Of a DNA stretch of 56,186 bases, positions 35,469-43,651 are shown piece after piece. Where the stretch lies: contig SXPJ01000104.1 in assembly GCA_005776395.1 (NCBI GenBank), forward strand, positions 1 through 56,186. Reading direction: 5' to 3'. The DNA comes from Bdellovibrionales bacterium. GTDB taxonomy: Bacteria; Bdellovibrionota; FAC87; UBA2466. Position numbers and translations under genes: made by a program. How positions within the stretch are numbered: position 1 is the stretch's first letter; every line of letters begins with the position of its first letter. The notes under the pieces were generated by a model that worked only from the letters and a program-made list of their open reading frames with translations, did no database searches and was not told the origin of the DNA.

Positions 35469-36634
35469 TTTGACCTCAATGTCTTTACAACCTTACTTTT
35501 GGAGATCTTTGTAACCTTAATATAGACATCCTTTATGGGGGAATGGGTAGGCCCACTCTTAAAATCAAGATCTCCCTGAGTTGATGTAAAACTCATATGC
35601 TCTAAAAAATATCTAACTCGATCAACACTTGGATTGTCCCCGGCCTTTTGTATGGCCTGCGCCAAAACATAAAGCGCATCGTAAGTTAAACCGGCCTCCT
35701 GAGAAGGGATCTCTTTCGGAAAAGTCTTTTTATACTCCGTTATAAATTTTTCGTTTTCGGAATTCCTTTTTCGATTACTCCACAAAGATGTAAAGTACAG
35801 CCGCATTTTAGGTACATCTTTCAAAAGAAGCTTTATGGCTTTTTCATTACCGAATGAATCTCCCGTCAAAAAAGGAAGATAGGGGTCAATTTTGTGAATA
35901 TACTTTGCTAATATTGCACTATTAGAAATTTCATCTGAAACAAAAACAAGGTCGGGCTTAAATTTTCCTATTTTTTGCTGCAAGCTCTCAAGGCTGAGTT
36001 CATACCCATTTGAATAATGTCTATCCATCGTAATAGCAGGAAACTGCTTAACCCCCTTCTCAAAGGATTCAGAAAATGCCTGAGAAAAAACGGACCGATT
36101 ATTGGAAAGAATTAAGATCTTATTTCGCTTGAGATCAAGAGCTGCAAAACGCGCTAAGGCAGCCCCCAACAAAACCTCATTAGCTGCAATCTGAAAAGTG
36201 TTTTTTTTCCCAAGTGTTACTTTAGAAAAAGTAGCAAGTGGAGTTATAAACAACATTTCATTCTCTTCAGCAAATTGAGAGGCTGCCATAGCCTCTTCGC
36301 CTCTTCTTAATCCTATTACATAATTAAATTCCTGTTCTTTAATCTTCTTCAATTCAGCTAGTGTGTTCTCAATCGAGCCTTTATTATCAAAGAAAACCAA
36401 GTTAATCTTTTGAACCTCTTCGGGATGAGTAGCCTTAAAAATCTGAGCCCCTTTTTTCATCTCATTTTCAATAAGTGAATTAGCGCCAGTATGCGCATAA
36501 AGAAATGCTACTTTTACTTTTGCAACAGATCTTATTCCATCAACAGAAAAACTTGATTTGGCAGTTAAGCTTAAAAACAGAAAGAAAAAAACCCGTAAGA
36601 AAGTGTTCAATACTCTTAATCTAACCCACACCAT
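35450..36634 (-). CDS. periplasmic ligand-binding protein, LivJ/Peripla_BP_6 type
   Basis: About 394 residues with a signal peptide (hydrophobic stretch FFFLFLSLTA) and a two-lobe type I periplasmic binding fold. It has VAFLYAHTGAN at the ligand site, a NLVFFDNKG strand and PDLVFVSDEISNSA in the second lobe, and a late LTYDALYVLAQAI helix. Such proteins bind amino acids or related small molecules. No ABC permease or ATPase genes are nearby; instead its 3' end overlaps the sensor kinase gene, so it probably delivers a ligand signal to the kinase. The ATG at 36634 is preferred over a GTG 24 bases upstream, with only weak support. Confidence 0.85.
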   Translation of the reverse strand: MVWVRLRVLNTFLRVFFFLFLSLTAKSSFSVDGIRSVAKVKVAFLYAHTGANSLIENEMKKGAQIFKATHPEEVQKINLVFFDNKGSIENTLAELKKIKEQEFNYVIGLRRGEEAMAASQFAEENEMLFITPLATFSKVTLGKKNTFQIAANEVLLGAALARFAALDLKRNKILILSNNRSVFSQAFSESFEKGVKQFPAITMDRHYSNGYELSLESLQQKIGKFKPDLVFVSDEISNSAILAKYIHKIDPYLPFLTGDSFGNEKAIKLLLKDVPKMRLYFTSLWSNRKRNSENEKFITEYKKTFPKEIPSQEAGLTYDALYVLAQAIQKAGDNPSVDRVRYFLEHMSFTSTQGDLDFKSGPTHSPIKDVYIKVTKISKSKVVKTLRSKWKPIP

Positions 36635-36909
36635 ACCAGGAGCATAAGACTGCAACACGAATACCGGACTGTATCTAAAGTCTACATAGTAAAACTAAAA
36701 GCAATTAGGGCTTTTGTGAGGCAAGCAATCATAAATACGTCATCCAGATGTTAAAACCTTAGCCACCTCTATTCTAGATTAACACTTCGTTTTATTTTAA
36801 GACAAATCACATAGTTTTAAGGGTGTATTCTACGCTTAAGAAAATGGAGTTTTTTTTGCAAAGTTCTCCCTTAGGAAGGACCCTTACGATTTAAGTAAGG
36901 CAGTTTAAA

Positions 36910-37584
36910 ATGAAGTTACCCTATAGGAGGCTTAAATCTGACTTTTTAATCGTACTCCTTATTTTAATAACCGGGGCTACTCTAACTGCCTCCCGTGAAG
37001 ATCATGATAATACTGGTAGAAACAGAAAAGGATCTTTAAATCCATTCCCAAACAATCCAGATAATAATGTATTCGGTCGCCTTATCGACGACTCAGCCTC
37101 AAGGAATCAAGGTTTAGAATTTACATGTGTTAAAAACTCAATTGGTTGGCGCCCACAAAGCACTAGAAAACAGGGGCATAGAGAGCCCTTTCCTCCTCTA
37201 GGCCCTGGATTTATCTCTACTGAAGAGATTTGCGAAAAGGTAATTGCTGCATCAAAGAACGGTATTGTCTGTTCCAAGACGAAAGTAGGCCCTGGCTATA
37301 CCCCCACCCATTTTTCCGGCTCCACAGAAACAAGCCCAGACTTCGGCTTCTTGGGTTTGCCTACAAATTTAGAATCCTGTCTAATAGCTACTGAAAACTC
37401 ATTACCCCAGAAGATTTGCTATTTAGGTGAAGAGGGGGCGTTTATTGTGGGAGATATTAAAGGCCACAATGAAAATAACAGTCCAAAATTCTCGTCGATC
37501 GAAGCTTGTGTAAAAAGTTACGGAGCCATTCCAAAAAAGAGACCACCGGGAGAACTTCTCAGAGCTCTTTTCAAAAACCGATGA
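36910..37584 (+). CDS. secreted or membrane-anchored protein of unknown function
   Basis: A 224-residue protein with an N-terminal hydrophobic segment (about 12-28), then an Asn/Pro/Gly-rich region and six cysteines spread over residues 70-200 (ICEKV, IVCSK, ESCL, KICYL). AAGG nine bases before the ATG supports the start. It is followed 38 bp later by the radical SAM gene on the same strand. Family not recognised. Confidence 0.65.
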   Translation: MKLPYRRLKSDFLIVLLILITGATLTASREDHDNTGRNRKGSLNPFPNNPDNNVFGRLIDDSASRNQGLEFTCVKNSIGWRPQSTRKQGHREPFPPLGPGFISTEEICEKVIAASKNGIVCSKTKVGPGYTPTHFSGSTETSPDFGFLGLPTNLESCLIATENSLPQKICYLGEEGAFIVGDIKGHNENNSPKFSSIEACVKSYGAIPKKRPPGELLRALFKNR

Positions 37585-37622
37585 GCTAGGGTATATAGAT
37601 TCAAACTTAATAAGAGGCTAAT

Positions 37623-38480
37623 ATTTTCTTTAAGAAGGTAAATATCGAAATCACTAATATCTGTAACTTGCAGTGCAGTTTCTGTCCGCAAGTGGTTCGC
37701 CCTCAGGGGCTGATGCCCATTGAGCTCTTTAAGAAGATAATTTCAGAGGTATCCCAAGTTACAAAACTCATTGCTCTTCACTTGATGGGAGATCCCATGG
37801 TTCATCCTCATCTGCTAGAGATGCTGGAAATTTGCCAAACTCAAAATTTAAAAGTTTTCTTTGTAACCAATGGAGTCCTACTTAAAAATCCTGAGATTCT
37901 CCTTCATCCTGCAATCCAACAGGTGAGTTTTTCGCTTCATAGTTTTACCGATAATTTTCCATGGAAAGACCCTTCAGCTTACCTTAATAAAATTTTTGAT
38001 TTTACCGAAATGGCCTTTAGAAAAAGGCCTACCATGTTTATTAACTATCGGCTTTGGAATTTAAAATCTCGTTCTGGAAATGAAGCCCTAAACCCTACTT
38101 TTTATCAAGCTATCGAGGAGAGATTCCACATTTCAATTCCGAGAGACTTTGACTCCTCTTCACAGAAAAACCTAAAATTGAAGAACTACCTGTCACTCCA
38201 TTATGATACGGAATTTGTATGGCCTGCATTAGAACTCCCAGTGATTGGAGAAACTGGAACTTGCTATGGCCTTAGAAGCCACTTCGGTGTTCTCGTGGAT
38301 GGGACCGTGGTCCCCTGCTGTCTAGATAAAGAGGGGATGATTCCTTTAGGAAAACTAACCCTAGATCCCCTTAAAAAGATCTTATCTAGTTCAAAGGCCA
38401 AAGCAATCGTAGAGGGTTTTCAGAGGCATAGGCTAGTGGAAGATCTCTGCCAAAGATGTCAATATATCGAGCGCTTCTAG
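37623..38480 (+). CDS. radical SAM/SPASM-domain protein with non-standard start
   Basis: The 4Fe-4S motif CNLQCSFC (CxxxCxxC) is present, but its first cysteine lies upstream of every ATG, GTG or TTG in the frame. The next in-frame stop is at 37611. The frame fits an AUU start at 37623 (ATT TTC TTT AAG AAG), preceded by AAGAGG with a 5-base spacer. That would give the usual family opening KKVNIEITNICNL, with cysteines 14, 18 and 21. The C-terminus has a SPASM-like cysteine set (TCYG, VVPCC, LCQRCQY), which binds extra Fe-S clusters. Substrate unknown. The alternatives are a sequencing error or a point mutation of an ATG. Confidence 0.8.
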   Translation: MFFKKVNIEITNICNLQCSFCPQVVRPQGLMPIELFKKIISEVSQVTKLIALHLMGDPMVHPHLLEMLEICQTQNLKVFFVTNGVLLKNPEILLHPAIQQVSFSLHSFTDNFPWKDPSAYLNKIFDFTEMAFRKRPTMFINYRLWNLKSRSGNEALNPTFYQAIEERFHISIPRDFDSSSQKNLKLKNYLSLHYDTEFVWPALELPVIGETGTCYGLRSHFGVLVDGTVVPCCLDKEGMIPLGKLTLDPLKKILSSSKAKAIVEGFQRHRLVEDLCQRCQYIERF

Positions 38481-38484
38481 CTCT

Positions 38485-38964
38485 TCACTCAACTGAGACT
38501 ATTTCATAATCTTTAATTTTACGTTGAATTTGAACCTCAAATTCATCATTCAATTTTTTTCCTAGAATCATCTCACCGATAGGAGACTGCGGGGTTAATA
38601 CATGAATGATTCTCTCTGCCGCCTGAATCTGTAGCCCCCCTCCTTTAGGCATGAGCAAGAAATAAGAAAGTTTGTCTTCAGAACGTAACCCCACTAAAGC
38701 GGTCGCAGAAATTTTGTCCTCAACTCCGAACTTTTTAAGATCAATGAATTGATAAAGTTTTATAGTCTCTTCTAGCTCAGCAACTCTCTTGGATTGAGCC
38801 CCTGCAAGATAAGAGGCCTCTAGACCTCGCGTGTCATACTGATCTTCAGCCTTACTATCCGAATGGATAGCCCCTTGATAGGTGGCTTGAGTCGCCTGGT
38901 TCAAACATTCTAAGTCTTTTTTTAGCTTATCCACGATTAAATCTATAACTTTTCGTTTATCCAT
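38485..38964 (-). CDS. GreA/GreB-like transcription factor
   Basis: A 159-residue protein. Residues 1-75 form a helical coiled coil with conserved acids (KAEDQYDTRGLEASYLAGAQ). Residues 80-159 have the GreA/B C-terminal fold, including TPQSPIGEMILGKKLNDEFEV. It resembles stand-alone GreA-family proteins that bind RNA polymerase near the secondary channel, but it is not standard GreA. Its stop lies 4 bp from the convergent radical SAM gene. Confidence 0.8.
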   Translation of the reverse strand: MDKRKVIDLIVDKLKKDLECLNQATQATYQGAIHSDSKAEDQYDTRGLEASYLAGAQSKRVAELEETIKLYQFIDLKKFGVEDKISATALVGLRSEDKLSYFLLMPKGGGLQIQAAERIIHVLTPQSPIGEMILGKKLNDEFEVQIQRKIKDYEIVSVE

Positions 38965-39096
38965 ATCTCGCTAAGAATAAACCAAAACATATGTTAAAGG
39001 ATAAAAGTTTTTTCTACACAAAGGGACTCAAGATCTACTAAAATAACAGCTGTCTTATCTATTAGCGTTTAAACACTTAATTTTTCGGGGGAAATC

Positions 39097-39996
39097 ATGA
39101 AGGCTTTCAATAGTATTTTTCTCTTCCTGGGTTTAAGTTCTCTCACCTTTGCGGCCGCTCCTACAGGGCGATATAAAACCATTCACGATCAGATGAAAGC
39201 CCTAGAAGCAGGCCACCCTCAAGTTGCCAAAGTCTTCTCTATCGGAACCAACGATGATGGAGTTGAACTGTACGCGCTTAGAATCAGTACAGCCCCCCAA
39301 GAGATGGACAAATCCAAAATCGGACAACTCATGGTAGCCACCCACCATGGAAATGAAGGGGGTTCAACTCAGTTAGCGATGGAGTTCTCAAAAGATCTTG
39401 TCCGACGTTACGAAAGCAAAGCCCTCTGGAAAGAAAATCTCAATCAAATGGAGTTTACTATTCTCCCTGTTTTAAATGTCTCCGGATACAATAACAATGC
39501 TCGTCACGAACATGGTCAAGATCCAAACAGAGACTATCCGGGTCCATGTACTCCCAATGGTTGGGGCAAACTTAAGAGCATACGAAGCCTCATTAGTTTT
39601 GTTGAAACTCGATCTTTTGCAGGAAGTGTGACAGCACACGGCTATGTAGGAAATGTCACCTATCCTTGGGGCTTCTACACGGATAACAACAAATCTTTTG
39701 ATAACAATAAATACCACGAAATTTTTAGAAAAGTTGCTGAAGTAAATAGCTACTCTTACGGGAACTCTGGAGATGCTATTTATCCAGCTAATGGTTGTTA
39801 TGAAGACTTCATTTACTGGAAACATGGAAGCTGGTCTTTATTGCTAGAGCTTCTCAATGGTAGCCAGAGCGATGTAGCTGATACAGTTCCAGCTATGGCG
39901 AAGTTTTATGATTTAATTGATTCAACTCCAAGTGCAAAAAATCAATTCGAAGCCAATTGCACAAATCATCGCGGTCCAAATCTAAGAATTGAATAG
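39097..39996 (+). CDS. secreted M14-family zinc carboxypeptidase
   Basis: A 299-residue protein with a signal peptide (1-20). Zinc ligands are His84 and Glu87 (HGNE) and His181 (TAHGY). Arg145 (DPNRDYP) binds the substrate carboxylate and Glu251 (LLLELLN) is the catalytic acid. All catalytic residues of M14 are seen, so it should be active in the periplasm or outside, on peptides or peptidoglycan stems. A strong hairpin follows the gene. Confidence 0.92.
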   Translation: MKAFNSIFLFLGLSSLTFAAAPTGRYKTIHDQMKALEAGHPQVAKVFSIGTNDDGVELYALRISTAPQEMDKSKIGQLMVATHHGNEGGSTQLAMEFSKDLVRRYESKALWKENLNQMEFTILPVLNVSGYNNNARHEHGQDPNRDYPGPCTPNGWGKLKSIRSLISFVETRSFAGSVTAHGYVGNVTYPWGFYTDNNKSFDNNKYHEIFRKVAEVNSYSYGNSGDAIYPANGCYEDFIYWKHGSWSLLLELLNGSQSDVADTVPAMAKFYDLIDSTPSAKNQFEANCTNHRGPNLRIE

Positions 39997-40027
39997 ATGA
40001 CAATAATCTTGTCTTCACTCAAATATT

Positions 40028-40059
40028 GGGAGAGCTCTACTTAAAAGTAGGGCTTTCCC
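40028..40059 (+). terminator. strong hairpin after carboxypeptidase gene
   Basis: GGGAGAGCTCTACTT pairs with AAGTAGGGCTTTCCC over 15 positions (two G-U pairs) around a very short loop. It lies 32 bp after the stop. No T-run follows, so termination is likely but not canonical. Confidence 0.5.
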
Positions 40060-40125
40060 CTATGAAATAGAATATTCAAGAGAATAGATTGACTCAAGCC
40101 GCTTGGGCTCATTAAAGACAAGCTA

Positions 40126-40767
40126 ATGCCCTTTTCATCACCCCTAATAGAATGTCCACTTTGTAAAGAGAGTTCTCCCTTAGCCCCACAAGTTGAACAC
40201 AAATACCAAAGATGTAACCAGTGTGCTTTATGGTTTCTTCTTCCTCAATTTAGACTTGATCCCACGACCGAGAAATCACGATATCTTTTACATACCCACG
40301 ATGCTAACGACGAAGGTTATAAACAATACCTATTGCCACTCTATAGTTCTCTAATCCAAAAGCTTACCCAAGAATCTAAGGGGCTTGATTATGGAAGTGG
40401 CCCTGATTCGCTTTTAGGTCAAATGTTAAAGGAACAACTATTTAGCATCTCATCCTATGATCCCTATTTTATTCCTGATGAAACTGTTTTGAGCCAATCC
40501 TATGATTTCGTTTTTTCCTCAGAGGTTTGCGAACACTTCTATGATCCAGCCTTTGAATTCCAGAGGCTTAGAACACTCGTCAAACCCAATGGAATTCTAG
40601 GAATTATGACCCAGATGTATGACAACTTGGATTTCGCCAGTTGGCACTATCGAAAAGATCCCACCCATGTCGTCTTTTATTGCAAAGAAACCTTTAACTG
40701 GATCGCATCCCATTTAGGTTGGAATGAAGTTTCTTTTATCGATAAAAAAACTATCCTACTAAGATAA
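40126..40767 (+). CDS. zinc-ribbon class I SAM-dependent methyltransferase
   Basis: A 213-residue protein. The N-terminal ribbon CPLC...CNQC (residues 9-35) is followed by a methyltransferase fold with motif I LDYGSGPDSLLGQ and SYDFVFSSEVCEHFYDP (SAM and catalytic region). It belongs to the Methyltransf_23-like group that methylates small molecules or sugars. No partner gene indicates a substrate. Confidence 0.85.
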   Translation: MPFSSPLIECPLCKESSPLAPQVEHKYQRCNQCALWFLLPQFRLDPTTEKSRYLLHTHDANDEGYKQYLLPLYSSLIQKLTQESKGLDYGSGPDSLLGQMLKEQLFSISSYDPYFIPDETVLSQSYDFVFSSEVCEHFYDPAFEFQRLRTLVKPNGILGIMTQMYDNLDFASWHYRKDPTHVVFYCKETFNWIASHLGWNEVSFIDKKTILLR

Positions 40768-40815
40768 TAGCCTTTATTCATCGAGAACTCTAAATAGAAC
40801 CTAAACTTGTGGGCC

Positions 40816-41079
40816 TTATTTTTGAGTTTCCTGTTTTAATTGTCGTAAAAAGATAACACCTCCTAGAATTCCTAAGATTCCACATAAGAATCCCATAGCC
40901 AATCTAGCCCACTCATATCCTAATGCGGTCCCAAGACCTCGATAAAGCGCCAAAATAAAAAATCCAACTCCAGCAATAATCAGGCTTAACAGAAAAATTA
41001 GTAGACTTACTTGTGCCCCCCCCCGAACTACATAGGGAAGATAATCTTTCGAAACTGGCTTAGGAAATTTCAAAGACAA
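40816..41079 (-). CDS. small membrane protein, YqjE-like
   Basis: An 87-residue protein with two hydrophobic segments (about 23-45 and 55-77) and a charged tail. It uses a TTG start (two candidates six bases apart, no good ribosome site). It lies 20 bp downstream of the YqjD-like gene; a YqjD plus small two-TM protein pair is known in other proteobacteria. Function unknown. Confidence 0.55.
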   Translation of the reverse strand: MSLKFPKPVSKDYLPYVVRGGAQVSLLIFLLSLIIAGVGFFILALYRGLGTALGYEWARLAMGFLCGILGILGGVIFLRQLKQETQK

Positions 41080-41099
41080 AAGAGGACTTGTAACCGCAG

Positions 41100-41423
41100 C
41101 TAGGGACTCGAAGACTTTCTCATAGTCCCTAACTTTCCCAGGACAAACCCCACGCCCAAAGCGGTTCCAATAGCAGCAAAGGGATGATTTTCTACAACCT
41201 GCTCGACCTTTTGACTTGATTCACGAAGCTGACTTCGCAAGCTTGAGATGGTTTCCTGAGCTCGTTTTGCCATTTGTTTAAACTGCTCTGAACTGGTTTC
41301 AGTAAGTACAGCCTCCGTTTCACTCAATCTCTCCACACCCACTTCCTTAGCATCATTAATCAGAACTTTTAAATCGTTCTGTAAATTTTCGAGATCCTTT
41401 TGTAACCGTTTTTGTGCCAACAT
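41100..41423 (-). CDS. YqjD/ElaB-like DUF883 protein
   Basis: A 107-residue protein. Residues 1-80 are a coiled-coil helix, followed by ENHPFAAIGTALGVGFVLGKLG, the C-terminal membrane anchor with the family HP and glycine-zipper pattern. E. coli YqjD tethers ribosomes to the inner membrane in stationary phase. It is probably in an operon with the small membrane protein downstream. Confidence 0.8.
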   Translation of the reverse strand: MLAQKRLQKDLENLQNDLKVLINDAKEVGVERLSETEAVLTETSSEQFKQMAKRAQETISSLRSQLRESSQKVEQVVENHPFAAIGTALGVGFVLGKLGTMRKSSSP

Positions 41424-41639
41424 TATGTTCCTCCGTTTATAGGATTGTTTTAATAATTCCTGTGCATCCTATATGCCATTAAATGATTAAGGTTCACTCT
41501 GCTTTAGATGGAGTCTTTAGAGAATATTGATTAGAAGAGCGCTGATATTTAATCTTCACATCAAGCCAAGTATTGTTATTTGCAACGGTCCCCATTTTTC
41601 TTATGGCTTGGACATCTACTTTAATAGATACTCATTACT

Positions 41640-41918
41640 ATGAAAACATTAGGACTCGTCTCAATTTTTTGGATAGCCACTATGGGTTGCGCTTCGGCTA
41701 AAATTCAACAACACGATAAGATATCGAAAACTCTAGTCTGCGAGCCGTCAGGTTGCAGTGGAGAAATATGCACTGAGAAAGGAAAGAAAATCATTACAAC
41801 ATGCTTAATGATGCCTCAATACAAATGTCTCAAAAATACAAAGTGTGAGGTCCAAAAAAATGGAAAATGTGAATGGACCCCAAATGAAGAGTATCTCTCC
41901 TGTATAAAAGCCTTTTAG
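41640..41918 (+). CDS. small lipoprotein with eight-cysteine cluster
   Basis: A 92-residue protein with a lipobox-like TMGC (Cys17). The mature part has eight cysteines in the pattern C..GCSG..C, TTC, YKC, TKCE, GKCEWT and SCI, matching a small family of eight-cysteine-cluster secreted proteins. Disulfide-bonded after export; function unknown. Confidence 0.6.
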   Translation: MKTLGLVSIFWIATMGCASAKIQQHDKISKTLVCEPSGCSGEICTEKGKKIITTCLMMPQYKCLKNTKCEVQKNGKCEWTPNEEYLSCIKAF

Positions 41919-41954
41919 TTTAAACGAATAAAAATCCCTGGGGTTACTTACAAT

Positions 41955-42638
41955 TCAACGCGAAGCCCCTCGTCTAGCAAGTATAATTTCAGCTGGGATA
42001 GTCCCCCTCTTTCTTGGCTCAACTCTCTCAATGTTGAAACCTGCCTCCCTTAGCATCTGCGGAATAAAAACAGGTCTGTAGTCAATTTTTTTTAGAAACC
42101 GTCGATGGGCCCACTCGTAGAGACGTAATGATAACGCTTTATAAACTTGGCCCGAAAGCCCTAAAACAACGACTCGTCCTCCGGGACGCAGAACTCGATA
42201 ACATTCAGCAAGAAATTTCGAAATCTCTAGGGTGTCAAATAATTCCAAGGTGAAATTGATAAAAATAGCATCCATCATTCCAGTGGGATAAGGCAAGGTG
42301 ATCGCATCGATACTTAGCAGATCACCCTCCTTAAACAACTTCTCATGCTCTAGTTTACTTTTAGCGATCTCAATCATATCCTCTGAAATATCGACGCCAT
42401 ATATCTTTCCATCTTCTTCCACGACCTTCACCCTAGCTAATATAGAATGGCCGCTTCCCAAACCAATCTCTAAAACCCTTTCGCCGGCTCGGGTCCCAAG
42501 GAGATTTAATCCCTGTTTTCGAAGGGGAGCCTCTACCCATCCCGTCATGCGATCATAGAATCCGCCGATTCTATGATGGAAGGAGTTAGCTTCAGCTTTA
42601 GAGGTCACAACTCTAAAAGATTGTTTCTCGAGCTCCAT
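41955..42638 (-). CDS. class I SAM-dependent methyltransferase, UbiE-like
   Basis: A 227-residue protein with motif I VLEIGLGSGHS, an acidic VDISED loop binding the SAM ribose, a NFTLELFDT segment and a LRPGGRVVVLGLSG strand. It is similar in plan to UbiE/MenG and phospholipid methyltransferases. The ATG at 42638 is chosen because AAGGA precedes it; a TTG 18 bases upstream is possible. The substrate is not identifiable. Confidence 0.8.
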   Translation of the reverse strand: MELEKQSFRVVTSKAEANSFHHRIGGFYDRMTGWVEAPLRKQGLNLLGTRAGERVLEIGLGSGHSILARVKVVEEDGKIYGVDISEDMIEIAKSKLEHEKLFKEGDLLSIDAITLPYPTGMMDAIFINFTLELFDTLEISKFLAECYRVLRPGGRVVVLGLSGQVYKALSLRLYEWAHRRFLKKIDYRPVFIPQMLREAGFNIERVEPRKRGTIPAEIILARRGASR

Positions 42639-42667
42639 TATTTCATCATCCTTCAAGATCAGCTTCT

Positions 42668-42898
42668 CTACCCTGGCATGACATCGGAATCCACAACCCC
42701 TTGCTCCACGATTTCATTAGGAAAAACATCAGATATCCTATCTTCAGAATAGAGGTCTCCTTTAGAGGAACGATTAAACAGCTCTTCGATAATCTGAAGA
42801 TTGACCCCTTGATGTAATTGCTGACTACTCTCTATGGCCTCAGGGGGAACTGCCGAGTACTCTTGCCTTATTTTTTTGATTTTTTTATAACTAGCCAT
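42668..42898 (-). CDS. small protein of unknown function
   Basis: A 76-residue hydrophilic protein with a basic N-terminus (KKIKKIRQEY) and an acidic end. It lies just upstream of the UbiE-like gene on the same strand. No ribosome site is evident, so the gene is less certain than its neighbours. Confidence 0.4.
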   Translation of the reverse strand: MASYKKIKKIRQEYSAVPPEAIESSQQLHQGVNLQIIEELFNRSSKGDLYSEDRISDVFPNEIVEQGVVDSDVMPG

Positions 42899-42987
42899 TG
42901 TAATTTTTTGATAAGTGCAAACTAGAAGCCGAAACTAATTCTAACTTCGCCATTTATTCGGCGCTTGTTTTGCAGAATATTTTTTCT

Positions 42988-43641
42988 ATGATCATTGGAA
43001 TTGCTTCAGACCACGGCGGATTTTCATTGAAAGAAGAGTTAATTCAAGCTCTTCGTAAAGAGACTTTTATTGTAACCGATTTTGGTAATACGATTTTCGA
43101 TCCTGAAGATGACTATCCCGATTTTATTATTTCCTTAGCCAAAGCCATAGCAGAGAACCGAATTGAAAGAGGGATTGCTATCTGCGGAAGCGGAATAGGG
43201 GCCTCAATCGCAGCCAATAAAGTCCGAGGCGTAAGAGCAGGTCTCATTCACGATCCCTTCTCGGCTAACCAGGGGGTTGAAGATGACGATATGAATATCC
43301 TCTGTTTGGGGAGTCAACTTACTGACTTTTCTAGTGCTCTTAATCTAATTAATATTTTTCTAACGGCCCGTTTCGGTAACAGCCCACGGCACTTACGTCG
43401 TCTCAATAAAATCTCAACTCTCGAGGGTTATAGCAAACGGAAAGAGAAAAAGGCCCCTTCCATTACTCACTCCCAGGTTGACGAACAATACACTGGAGCT
43501 TTTCCCAGATTTTCTGGGGCCATTAGCGCAGTCACCGGCGGCCCACCAGAAGATATCAATGAAATGCCAGTTTGCCTTGAACCCGATAAAGAGAGTTCAA
43601 TCTACGACGGCACCCATCTAGAAGAGAGAAAGAGTTCTTAA
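42988..43641 (+). CDS. rpiB: ribose-5-phosphate isomerase B with a 70-residue tail
   Basis: Interconverts ribose 5-phosphate and ribulose 5-phosphate. The core (residues 1 to about 147) has ASDHGG at the start and the catalytic Cys in AICGSGIGASIAANK. The later segment VEDDDMNILCLG replaces the HNDANVL form of E. coli RpiB and is a known variant. Beyond the core is a polar, proline-containing tail of about 70 residues with no recognised domain. The ATG at 42988 is preferred to an upstream TTG. Confidence 0.9.
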   Translation: MIIGIASDHGGFSLKEELIQALRKETFIVTDFGNTIFDPEDDYPDFIISLAKAIAENRIERGIAICGSGIGASIAANKVRGVRAGLIHDPFSANQGVEDDDMNILCLGSQLTDFSSALNLINIFLTARFGNSPRHLRRLNKISTLEGYSKRKEKKAPSITHSQVDEQYTGAFPRFSGAISAVTGGPPEDINEMPVCLEPDKESSIYDGTHLEERKSS

Positions 43642-43651
43642 AAAAATTCTA

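Noticed and set aside
36910-38480. Peptide natural-product cluster (precursor plus radical SAM maturase)
   Set aside because: The upstream protein is 224 residues with an export signal, not a short precursor with a core peptide, and no transporter or protease partner is adjacent.
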